From contig NZ_NXLZ01000001.1 of the NCBI RefSeq assembly GCF_005406205.1, forward strand, positions 1-64,000: 64,000 nt of DNA, read 5' to 3'. The DNA is from Campylobacter estrildidarum (lineage in GTDB: Bacteria > Campylobacterota > Campylobacteria > Campylobacterales > Campylobacteraceae). Positions 8,387 to 16,385 of the stretch are shown here, one piece after another. The translations under genes and the position numbers were made by a program. The notes under the pieces were generated by a model. The model worked only from the letters and a program-made list of their open reading frames with translations, ran no database searches and had not been told where the DNA came from. Position 1 is the first letter of the stretch, and each line of letters opens with the position of its first letter.

Positions 8387-9284
8387 TGATTTTTTAAAAG
8401 AAAAGCAAAACATACGACAAAAAATGCTTAACTTCTCTCGTGCTATCAATCAAGGAAAGCCTTTGGATGACGAGTTAAAAGAAGAAATAATTTCTAACAA
8501 TGATATTTTCAAAAGACGTCTTAAAAAACAATCGAATAATTTACTAAAACAAATCGATGATGAATATGATGATATAAGAAATTCTAAAAAGTCCAATATA
8601 TATTTAAAAGAAGATTTAATTAATGTAAAATTAGAAGAAAAACAATCTTTGGCCAAAAAAATTTTTTCTAAAATCAAAGAAAAGAAAAAAAAATCACATA
8701 CTAAAAAATCCGATAAACAATCGATTCTTTTTAAAAAAACAGAAAATGATTTAATGGCAAAAAAAGTTCATCAAAAACACAAAATAGAAGCAATTACTTT
8801 AAACAAAAAAAATAATCATGATGATAAAAACGATTTAAAATATCTCGACAAAAAAAATATTAAAATCGATAATAAAAATTCTAAAACACCCCAAGTTGAT
8901 ATAAAGCAAAGTTTAGAAAATTTACAAAAAAAAGTAACCATAAAACAAAATAATACACCTAAACCAATTTCTAACCAACCAAAAACTTATTATAATGAAG
9001 ATACTCAAAAAGCTAAAAACACACTTTTAGAAGGTTTCAGTGATGCAACAAAAGAGGATAGGAATTTAAATTTTAACCATTTGCTTTTTGCAACTTTATT
9101 TGTCAGTTTTGTTTTATTCTTATTTGCCCCGCAAATTTATATAAGAAATCAAATTTATTACCTAAGTCGCGAAATTGCAACCTTAAAAACAGAAGAAAAT
9201 GTCTTAAATGAAGAAAATAAGGATTTAAAAAGAAGATTAGAAAATATGCGTTTTCGAAATCAAATTTTAGACTATTTAGAATGA
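8373..9284 (+). CDS. FtsL-like single-pass division protein with long basic cytoplasmic tail
   Basis: This 303-residue protein has about 225 very Lys/Asn-rich cytoplasmic residues, one membrane segment (about residues 228-246) and a short C-terminal heptad-repeat coiled coil (LSREIATLKTEENVLNEENK). Topology and position right after rsmH match FtsL, the bitopic divisome protein that pairs with FtsB. FtsL normally has only 30-50 cytoplasmic residues, so the long tail is unusual. The start is the ATG at 8373, inside the end of rsmH and behind a GGA ribosome site; an ATG at 8328 exists but is deeper in rsmH. The FtsL identity is inferred from context and shape. Confidence 0.65.
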   Translation: MLEDDDFLKEKQNIRQKMLNFSRAINQGKPLDDELKEEIISNNDIFKRRLKKQSNNLLKQIDDEYDDIRNSKKSNIYLKEDLINVKLEEKQSLAKKIFSKIKEKKKKSHTKKSDKQSILFKKTENDLMAKKVHQKHKIEAITLNKKNNHDDKNDLKYLDKKNIKIDNKNSKTPQVDIKQSLENLQKKVTIKQNNTPKPISNQPKTYYNEDTQKAKNTLLEGFSDATKEDRNLNFNHLLFATLFVSFVLFLFAPQIYIRNQIYYLSREIATLKTEENVLNEENKDLKRRLENMRFRNQILDYLE

Positions 9285-9763
9285 ATAATTTTTTCTAAAA
9301 TATATTTTTCTAAATTTGTTTTTAAAATATCATCTTTTAAGGCTTCTTTATAAAGCTCACTTGCTGTTAAGGAATATTTTTCGTATGCGAAATAAGGAAA
9401 ATGTAGTTCCCAAGCTTTTTTTATTAGTCGTTTAGAAATCATTTTACGAGCATAAATTTTAAAAATATCATAAGATATAAAAACGCAAGCTGTTACAGCA
9501 ACAGCACTAATTATACTAATATGAAAATCAAGACGCGTAAGAAAATAATGCGTAGCTAGTAATAAAGGCAATAAAATAAACACACAAAGAACGCTAAAAT
9601 ATAAATAAGAATTTAAAACCTTAAAATTAAAATTAAGTTTGGAAGGATCAACCAGCATTCCATCATTAAATAAAGCATTAGCCTCAAGTAAATCTCGCAA
9701 AATTACCGGCTGATCTGATATTTTAAAAAGAAAATTAAGACTAAAGTTTTTAAATTTTTCCAT
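9272..9763 (-). CDS. Conserved membrane protein of unknown function
   Basis: This 163-residue protein has two membrane segments near residues 50-72 and 78-98, flanked by basic cytoplasmic ends. I do not recognise a known domain. It follows ackA by 28 bases on the same strand and its 3' end overlaps the convergent FtsL-like gene by 13 bases. No strong ribosome site precedes the ATG. It corresponds by position to Cj0691. In NCTC 11168, as I recall, a large restriction gene (Cj0690c) separates it from ackA; here it does not. Confidence 0.75.
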   Translation of the reverse strand: MEKFKNFSLNFLFKISDQPVILRDLLEANALFNDGMLVDPSKLNFNFKVLNSYLYFSVLCVFILLPLLLATHYFLTRLDFHISIISAVAVTACVFISYDIFKIYARKMISKRLIKKAWELHFPYFAYEKYSLTASELYKEALKDDILKTNLEKYILEKIIHSK

Positions 9764-9791
9764 AATTTTATCTTAATATAAAATTAAAATT

Positions 9792-10976
9792 TTAACCTTT
9801 ATTTACAAGTTCTTCTGTAACTCTTGCAATCTCAAATTCTTCATCTGTAGGAATAATACATACTTTTATTTTAGAATTTACAGTGCTTACTATTCTTTCA
9901 GTTGATATTCTTTGACTATTTAAATTTAAATCAAGCTCTATGCCAAGATGTGATAATCTTTCACAAACTTTTTGTCTTACCAAGGCAGAATTTTCACCTA
10001 TTCCTCCAGTAAAAATAATACCATCAGTTCCCGGTAATACAGCAAGATAAGCTCCTATATATTTTACCAAACGATAACAAAACATATCAAAAGCTAAACG
10101 TGCCCTATCCTCCCCTTTTTCAACTCTCGATTCAATATCTCTAAAATCATTATAACCGCAAATTCCATATACCCCACTTTTTTTATTCATTAAACTATCG
10201 ATTTCTTCTATACTCAAACCTCTTGCCTTGCTGATAAAAGGTATAATTGCAGGATCCATATCCCCGCAACGTGTTCCCATAATAAGACCTTCAAGCGGAG
10301 TAAAGCCCATAGAAGTATCTACACTTTTTCCATTTTCTACCGCACAAACACTTGCCCCATTTCCAAGATGAGCTGAAATAACATTTACACTGCTTTTTCC
10401 TAATAAATTTGCAGCCTTTGAACTCACATAAGCATGAGAAGTTCCATGAAAACCGTATCTTCTTATACTATCTTTATCATAAAACTCATAAGGCAAGGCA
10501 TACATATAAGCGTAATCAGGCATTGTTTGATGAAAAGCTGTATCGAAAACTGCAACATTTGGCACATTTGGTGCAGCTTTAATCATTGTTTTAATGCCTG
10601 CTAAATGAGCTGGATTATGTAAAGGTGCAAAAACACTTACTCTATCAATTTCATTAAGCACTCGATCATCTATTAAACAATGCTTAGTTAAAGTCTTTCC
10701 TCCATGAACAATACGATGACCACAACCATCAAGAACTTTAAGATCTTCTAAAATTCCTGATTCTTTAAAAAGCTCATTTAAAACTTGCAAACCGTGTTCA
10801 TGATCTTTTATAGCATCATCTCTTTCAAATTTTTGGTCATTTAAAGTATTTTTTAAAACAACCTTAGAAGTTTGCTCTCCTATTTTTTCAATTAAACCGC
10901 TTGCTTTTACTACTTTATCATCAAAAAATTTAAATTTTATAGATGATGAACCTGAATTTAAAACTAAAATTTTCAT
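9792..10976 (-). CDS. ackA: Acetate kinase AckA
   Basis: AckA interconverts acetyl phosphate plus ADP and acetate plus ATP, the ATP-yielding half of acetate overflow and the entry route for acetate use. The 394-residue protein carries the acetokinase N-terminus (LVLNSGSSSIKFK), HRIVHGG, FDTAFHQTMP, the ATP-binding YGFHGTSHAYVS, HLGNGASVCAV and GIGENSALVR. All catalytic segments are present and the length is normal. It lies 24 bases after pta in a pta-ackA operon, so both reactions between acetyl-CoA and acetate are co-expressed. Acetyl phosphate made here can also feed response regulators. Confidence 0.98.
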   Translation of the reverse strand: MKILVLNSGSSSIKFKFFDDKVVKASGLIEKIGEQTSKVVLKNTLNDQKFERDDAIKDHEHGLQVLNELFKESGILEDLKVLDGCGHRIVHGGKTLTKHCLIDDRVLNEIDRVSVFAPLHNPAHLAGIKTMIKAAPNVPNVAVFDTAFHQTMPDYAYMYALPYEFYDKDSIRRYGFHGTSHAYVSSKAANLLGKSSVNVISAHLGNGASVCAVENGKSVDTSMGFTPLEGLIMGTRCGDMDPAIIPFISKARGLSIEEIDSLMNKKSGVYGICGYNDFRDIESRVEKGEDRARLAFDMFCYRLVKYIGAYLAVLPGTDGIIFTGGIGENSALVRQKVCERLSHLGIELDLNLNSQRISTERIVSTVNSKIKVCIIPTDEEFEIARVTEELVNKG

Positions 10977-11000
10977 TTATTTTCCTTTATTTAAAAATTA

Positions 11001-12503
11001 TTATTGTGCTTGTATAGCACTTAAAATGACAGTATCTACAATATCATCAACTAAACATCCTCGACTTAAATCATTAACTGGCTTTTTAAGTCCTTGTAAA
11101 ATTGGTCCGATTGCTAAAGCATTAGCTGTTCTTTGTACCGCTTTATATCCAATATTTGCAGCATCAAGATCTGGAAATATATATACATTAACATTCCCTG
11201 CTATTTTAGATTCTGGCATTTTTTTAGCCGCTGTTTTAGGATCATAAGCGCAATCAAATTGCATAGGACCATCTATATTTAATTCTGGATATTTTTGTTT
11301 AGCAATTTTTAAAGCCTCTTTAACAAGATCTACACTTTCACCTTTTCCACTATCTCCGCTAGAGTAAGAAAGTAAAGCGATTCTAGGTTCCAATCCAAAA
11401 GATTTAGCTGTCATTGCGCTTACATAAGCACTAGCAGCCAACTGTTCAGCAGTTGGATTAGGATTGACCGCACAATCAGCAAAAGCCAACATCTTATCTT
11501 CAAGTCCCATAAAAAATATTCCAGAAACAGAACTAACTCCTTCTTGAGTTTTAATCAATTGAAGAGCAGGACGGATAGTATCTGCTGTAGTTGTAGAGGC
11601 ACCGCTTACCATAGCATCCGCCTTTCCGCTATGTACAAGCAAGGTTCCAAAATATGTCCTATCTTTAACCAATTCTTTAGCCTGTTCAAGGGTCATACCT
11701 TTGGATTTTCTTGCTTCGTATAACATAGTGGCAAATTCTTCGCTTAAATCAGAATTATACGGATCAATTATTTTTATTGTATTTAGATTAAGTGATATTT
11801 TTTTCGCATTTTGTCTTATCTCTTGTTCATTACCCAATATAATAAGTTCAACTGCACCACTCTTGGACAATATTTCACTAGCCTTTAAAATTCTTTCATC
11901 ATCACCCTCTGGCAAAACAACTGTTTTTTTATTTTTAATACTTTTTTCAATCAATTCATATTTAAAGCGATGCGGAGTTGTAAAATCATAGGCTTTTAAT
12001 TGACAGACTTCTTCAAAATTAAAATTTTCATTAATTAAAGCATAATTTCTGCCACCTAAAGCCTCATTAAAATATTTTTGTGCAATTAATTTATCTTCAT
12101 CATTTACAATAGCTGCAATAGGAGTATTAAGATTTTTAGCTATTTTTACACTCAAATCAAAACCATCTAAAATACCGAATTCACAAAAACTATTCACTAA
12201 AACAAAATCATATTTACGATTAAGTTCCTCGTATTCTTTTAAAATTGTATTAAAAAAATTATGTGGATCTTTGCTAAATTCTTCCATAGCTTCTCTAAAA
12301 GTAAATCCGTAAGCACTTTTTAAATTTTGATTGATATTAAATTGCTCAAGCCACCCTTGAAGTACTGAAACTCGATGCACATAAATCACTGGGCAATAAA
12401 TTGCTATATTTTTATAAACTTTACTATAATTTTCCAATAACTTTGTACAAATAGTAGTATTTAGCTCATCGCTCCTAGACCTCATCAAATAAAGATTTGC
12501 CAT
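11001..12503 (-). CDS. pta: Phosphate acetyltransferase Pta
   Basis: Pta converts acetyl-CoA and phosphate to acetyl phosphate. The catalytic PTA/PTB domain fills about residues 170-500 (KKTVVLPEGDDERIL at its start, then DAMVSGASTTTADTIRPALQ and FDCAYDPKTAAKKMP). The N-terminal third is a shortened DRTGG/P-loop-type regulatory region, so the 500-residue protein is shorter than the E. coli enzyme (about 714). The start is the ATG at 12503 with an AAGGAGAA ribosome site. A TTG at 12536 would place the coding region inside the sigma-54 promoter of the divergent flgH and is rejected. Confidence 0.96.
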   Translation of the reverse strand: MANLYLMRSRSDELNTTICTKLLENYSKVYKNIAIYCPVIYVHRVSVLQGWLEQFNINQNLKSAYGFTFREAMEEFSKDPHNFFNTILKEYEELNRKYDFVLVNSFCEFGILDGFDLSVKIAKNLNTPIAAIVNDEDKLIAQKYFNEALGGRNYALINENFNFEEVCQLKAYDFTTPHRFKYELIEKSIKNKKTVVLPEGDDERILKASEILSKSGAVELIILGNEQEIRQNAKKISLNLNTIKIIDPYNSDLSEEFATMLYEARKSKGMTLEQAKELVKDRTYFGTLLVHSGKADAMVSGASTTTADTIRPALQLIKTQEGVSSVSGIFFMGLEDKMLAFADCAVNPNPTAEQLAASAYVSAMTAKSFGLEPRIALLSYSSGDSGKGESVDLVKEALKIAKQKYPELNIDGPMQFDCAYDPKTAAKKMPESKIAGNVNVYIFPDLDAANIGYKAVQRTANALAIGPILQGLKKPVNDLSRGCLVDDIVDTVILSAIQAQ

Positions 12504-12529
12504 TATTTCTCCTTTGTTTTTAAAAAGTT

Positions 12530-12543
12530 GGAACACTCTTTGC
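12530..12543 (+). promoter_or_regulatory. Sigma-54 promoter for flgH
   Basis: GGAACACTCTTTGCTT with GG and GC ten bases apart, about 67 bases before the flgH ATG. It is the same sequence as the flgG2 promoter, with 26 identical bases around the core. It lies just upstream of pta on the other strand, so the two genes share a 106-base divergent control region. Confidence 0.92.
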
Positions 12544-12609
12544 TTTTGTATTTTATAAACATTATTTTAACAAAAAAAAATAAAAATTCATAATGTAAAG
12601 GATGATTTC

Positions 12610-13308
12610 ATGAAAAAAATTTTATTTTATATATTGCCATTTATATTTTTTGGATGTTCTGCAACAGTAGATCCTCAAATTTCTATGAAACCACCTGCTT
12701 ACGTGGAAGAACTTGCCCCAAAGCAGAGTAATAATATAGAAACAGCTCCAGGATCACTTTTTGGTAAAGGAGATAATCCTTTATTTTCTGATAAAAAAGC
12801 AATGAATGTTAATGATTTGGTTACCGTAGTTATTCAAGAAAGTACTACTCAAAGCACTCAAGCTAATAAAGCTACAAGTAGAACTAACACTTCAAATTTG
12901 GGAGGAGGAGCTTTAACAGGCAGTTCTGGAATAGTAGCGAGTGCAATTAACAAAGTTAATGCTTATTCTAATATAGGTTTTCAAACTAACAGTACAAATA
13001 ATTATCAAGGATCAGGATCTCAAAGCCGCAATGAAAGCTTTAATACAACCATCTCAACTCGAGTGATCAAAATTTTATCCAATGGTAATTATTTTATCGA
13101 GGGTTCAAGAGAACTTTTGATCAACGGGGAAAAACAAATCATTCAATTAAGCGGAGTGATCCGTCCTTATGATATCGGACAAGATAATACTATAGATAGC
13201 AAATACATTGCAGATGCAAAAATTCTTTATAAAACTGAAGGTGAAGTAGATAGAAGTACTAGAAAACCTTGGGGAAGTAAAGTAATAGAAGCTATCTGGC
13301 CATTTTAA
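12610..13308 (+). CDS. flgH: Flagellar L-ring lipoprotein FlgH
   Basis: FlgH forms the outer-membrane ring through which the flagellar rod passes. The 232-residue protein has a lipoprotein signal with lipobox FFGC (Cys16 lipidated). The mature part has family features: GSLFGKGDNPLFSDKKAMNVNDLVTVVI near residues 55-80 and the C-terminal GVIRPYDIGQDNTI region. It is monocistronic, driven by a sigma-54 promoter, and ends in a hairpin shared with the convergent ispG. The ribosome site AAAGGA precedes the ATG. Length and motifs are normal. Confidence 0.96.
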   Translation: MKKILFYILPFIFFGCSATVDPQISMKPPAYVEELAPKQSNNIETAPGSLFGKGDNPLFSDKKAMNVNDLVTVVIQESTTQSTQANKATSRTNTSNLGGGALTGSSGIVASAINKVNAYSNIGFQTNSTNNYQGSGSQSRNESFNTTISTRVIKILSNGNYFIEGSRELLINGEKQIIQLSGVIRPYDIGQDNTIDSKYIADAKILYKTEGEVDRSTRKPWGSKVIEAIWPF

Positions 13309-13311
13309 TAA

Positions 13312-13332
13312 AGCAAGGTTTTTTACCTTGCT
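13312..13332. terminator. Bidirectional hairpin between flgH and ispG
   Basis: AGCAAGGT and ACCTTGCT form an 8-bp stem with a 5-base loop of T in the 28-base gap between convergent stop codons. T-runs on either side are short, so termination strength is uncertain; the location fits a shared terminator. Confidence 0.6.
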
Positions 13333-13336
13333 AAAA

Positions 13337-14410
13337 TCAATCTTTTATCGTTCTACTTTTTACCTCATCTTCAACTTCTAATAAAAATCTATCAACCAAA
13401 TCTTTTTCTTTTAGTTTGGCAACAACCTCGCCATGTCTTATAACAAGCCCTTGATTTTTTCCAAAAGCTATAGCAACATCAGCTCCCTTAGCTTCACCTA
13501 AAGCATTAACAACACAACCCATAACGCTAATATTAATCGGCTCTTTTATATGTTTGGTTTTCTCTTCTACAATCTTAATAGCACCAAGCAAATCACTTTG
13601 TATCCTTCCGCAAGTCGGACATGAGATGATATTAACCCCGCTTTTTTGTACTCCACTATCTTGTAAAATTGCCTTTGCAACACGAATTTCTTCTTCAAGT
13701 TCTCCTGTCATAGATACACGCATGGTATCGCCTATGCCTTTAAGAAGTAAATTCCCTAAGGCTATGGAACTTTTTACTGTGCTATGAAATTTAGTTCCTG
13801 CTTCTGTAACACCTAAATGAAATGGATAAACACAAAGCGGACGTAATCTTTCATAAGCTTCTATTGTTTTTTGAGCGTCTGAAGTTTTCATTGAAATTTT
13901 AATATCTGTAAAATCTAAATCTTCTAAAAGCTTGATATTATATAAAGCGCTTTCTAGCATAGCCTCTATGCCATATCCAAATTTATCACTAAATTGTTTT
14001 TCTATAGAGCCATGATTTACTCCTATGCGTATAGGAATATTGCGTTCTTTACAAGCCTTTACGACTTCTTTAATGTTTTCTTTAGAGCCAATGTTTCCGG
14101 GGTTAATTCTCACGCCATCAATAAATTCAGCACAATATACAGCCAAGTTATGGTTAAAATGAATATCAACTATCAAAGGCAATGGACTCTTTGCTTTAAT
14201 TTCTCTTAAGGCCCTTGCGTCTGCCATATCTAAACAAGCTAAACGCACTATATTTGCTCCGGCAAAATAAAGACGATTAAGCTGCTCTAAGCAACCCTCT
14301 ATATCTCTAGTTTTTGTAAATAACATCGATTGAACTGAAATAGGTGCATCTCCCCCTATTAAAACATTTCCCACTTTAATCTGCTTTGTTTTAAATCTCT
14401 CTACTTTCAT
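13337..14410 (-). CDS. ispG: 4-hydroxy-3-methylbut-2-enyl diphosphate synthase IspG
   Basis: IspG (GcpE) is the iron-sulfur enzyme that reduces MEcPP to HMBPP in the non-mevalonate isoprenoid pathway, supplying undecaprenyl and quinone side chains. The 357-residue protein has the TIM-barrel N-domain ([14 protein letters not shown], then [10 protein letters not shown] and RINPGNIG). The C-terminal [4Fe-4S] site has CPTCGR and [10 protein letters not shown]. The start is the ATG at 14410; a TTG at 14416 would add two residues. It is convergent with flgH and stands alone as a transcription unit facing the cipA remnant upstream. Confidence 0.96.
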   Translation of the reverse strand: MKVERFKTKQIKVGNVLIGGDAPISVQSMLFTKTRDIEGCLEQLNRLYFAGANIVRLACLDMADARALREIKAKSPLPLIVDIHFNHNLAVYCAEFIDGVRINPGNIGSKENIKEVVKACKERNIPIRIGVNHGSIEKQFSDKFGYGIEAMLESALYNIKLLEDLDFTDIKISMKTSDAQKTIEAYERLRPLCVYPFHLGVTEAGTKFHSTVKSSIALGNLLLKGIGDTMRVSMTGELEEEIRVAKAILQDSGVQKSGVNIISCPTCGRIQSDLLGAIKIVEEKTKHIKEPINISVMGCVVNALGEAKGADVAIAFGKNQGLVIRHGEVVAKLKEKDLVDRFLLEVEDEVKSRTIKD

Positions 14411-14525
14411 ACACAAACTCTTTTTATGAATATTATTTTTAAAATTCTAACTTTTTTTGCTTTAACTAAAGTTTATTTTTATATAATCTCTACATCTAAA
14501 TTTTATTAAATATATGGAAAAAATA

Positions 14526-16385
14526 ATGCAAGATTTAAAAAATGGTGGAGTGATTTGGCTAACAATATTGCTGAAGAATTATGTAGAAAATTGAGAGAAA
14601 AATTAAATAATATTATCTATTTGACAGAGATGAATTAAGAGATCTTTTGGGACATTATGGCTATGAAAAAGAAGGACGTATGAAGTTTCACTAAAACGTT
14701 CTAATTTCGCTCATTTTTTAAGTTCTCAAGGAATGATAGTTATTGTAAGTACGATTTCCATGTGGGATAAAATTTATACATACAACCGAAAACGACTTAA
14801 AAATTACTTTTGAAATTTATATAAAATGCGATTTCGAAGAGTTAAAAAGACGAGATAAAAAAGGGCTCTATAGCGGTGCTTTAAAAGGTGATATTAAAAA
14901 TGTTGTGGGAGTTGATATTGATTTTGATGATCCACATCCTGATCTGATTGTAGATAATTCTAAACTTGATAATCTTGAAAAAAAATAGCTATAATCTTAG
15001 ATCACTTTCAAAAATACCTATAAAATATGCAAAATTTATTAGAATTTATACGGGATAATTTAAATCCAACTAAGGCCCAAATTTTATCAAAAGCTTTAAA
15101 AAATTCCCATAATGAAAACTTTTTTAATTTTGTTATGGAGAATATTAACATTATTTGCACATGGTTAAACTCACTTGAATTTAAAGAAAATTATTTAAAT
15201 AGCGCTTATCCTCCTTTGATTAATCCTGACTTCATAGACACAGATTCGAGCAGATATTGCGCAGAACTTGCTTGGGATTTAAATTTGCCCTTACCTAAAC
15301 ACTATAAATTTATCTATATTTCGCCTCATGGAGCCAGCACTGCTGCATTTTTAAGATATCTTAATGAGGGTTGTAATGTTTTATGTTTTCGACTTCTCCT
15401 AATGATGCTAAGAAAGATATTGCATCCATTATATGTATTTAAATAGCAATATTGATCAATATGCTATAAATATTTCAGAACTTAATATTCCTAATTTTGA
15501 TAAATTTCTAAATTTACTTGATCCTAATGCACAAATCATTTGTGGTGTTAGAGACCCTATAGGGATTTTAAAACACAATTGGGGAAGAGATTGGACAAAA
15601 GTTTCAAGAAATTATCCACGTGATTTTAATCTCACTTATGATTATAGAAATTATATTGAATTTTTAACTCACAATAAAAAAACTGAAATTAAAGTTGATT
15701 TTGAAGAGCTGAATAATGGAGTTTTTATCTTAAATTTTTTATTGCGATATTTCAATCAAGATAAAATTTATTATTTAGATATGAACTCGATTATTCCAGA
15801 CAATGCTTTTAAAACATTGGATTTTCTTGCTCGAAAATTCAGCTTTACCCCCCCCCACTATAGAAAAACAATCTTTTTTTAAAATTCAAGAATTTAAGGG
15901 CTATATCCGCTATCTTTTTCCTATCACGCTTTATGCCAATAAAAAAAGATATAAACAATAGATTAAATCATATATACAGCACAGAAATCAATCCTTTAAA
16001 TAGTATTGCTATTACTTTAGATAGACTAAGACAAAACAAACAAATTGATATAATAAAATTAATTATTGATGATGATTTATCAAATGATATAGCTTTATAT
16101 ATTCAAAAAGAAGATTTAGAAAAATTTAAAAATGATACTCAATTTTTTAATACTGTTAAAGAGTATTTACATAACTTTTTATTTGAAATAAAAAAGATCG
16201 ATAAACAAAATGAACTTATGATGAAAGAAGAAGAGGTATTATCTATCTTTAATTCCAATAAGACTTTAGCATCGAAATTTTTAAATATTTTTCAAAAAGA
16301 ATATCAACATTTAGAACAAAATCGTCCAGATATTATCAACTCTTGGAAATATTATCAAAAATTTAAAAACAATGATTTCACATAA
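14526..16385 (+). pseudogene. cipA: Degenerate cipA-like gene: APS-kinase-like domain plus transferase domain
   Basis: Joining the frames gives a protein of about 600 residues. The first 165 resemble an APS kinase: GVIWLT at the start, then IAEELCRKLREK, RDELRDLLGHYGYE and RDKKGLYSGALKGDIKNV. The rest resembles a transferase, with YISPHGASTAAFLRYL and RDPIGILKHNWGRDW, which recall sulfotransferase nucleotide-binding motifs. The gene is broken many times. The P-loop codons are missing near 14564 and the frame shifts there and again near 14630, 15385 and 15430. Two more breaks are a C9 tract (15848-15856) and an A7 run (15941-15947); eight C plus six A would restore the frame. By position it is cipA (Cj0685c), linked to invasion and annotated as a possible sugar transferase. 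CysC-like kinases in Campylobacter capsule loci act on CDP-phosphoramidate, so the substrate cannot be inferred. The last readable piece starts at 15933 and overlaps priA by 8 bases. Confidence 0.8.
15848..15856 (+). repeat. Homopolymeric C9 tract (phase-variation type)
   Basis: Nine consecutive C in a genome of about 30% G+C, inside the cipA-like gene. Such tracts are the usual contingency switches of C. jejuni. In the present length the frame stops 26 bases later (TIFF then TAA). Loss of one C extends it 37 codons into the expected continuation (TPPTIEKQSFFKIQ). It is the only G/C homopolymer of this size that I noticed in the window. Confidence 0.85.

Noticed and set aside
12504..12536. 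An N-terminal extension of Pta from a TTG
   Set aside because: It runs into the sigma-54 promoter of flgH, while the ATG at 12503 has a perfect ribosome site.
15027..15446. A separate 139-residue gene
   Set aside because: Its sequence continues in other frames before and after; it is a fragment of the cipA-like gene.
15933..16385. A separate 150-residue gene
   Set aside because: It joins the upstream frame if the C9 and A7 runs each lose one base, so it is the tail of the cipA-like gene.
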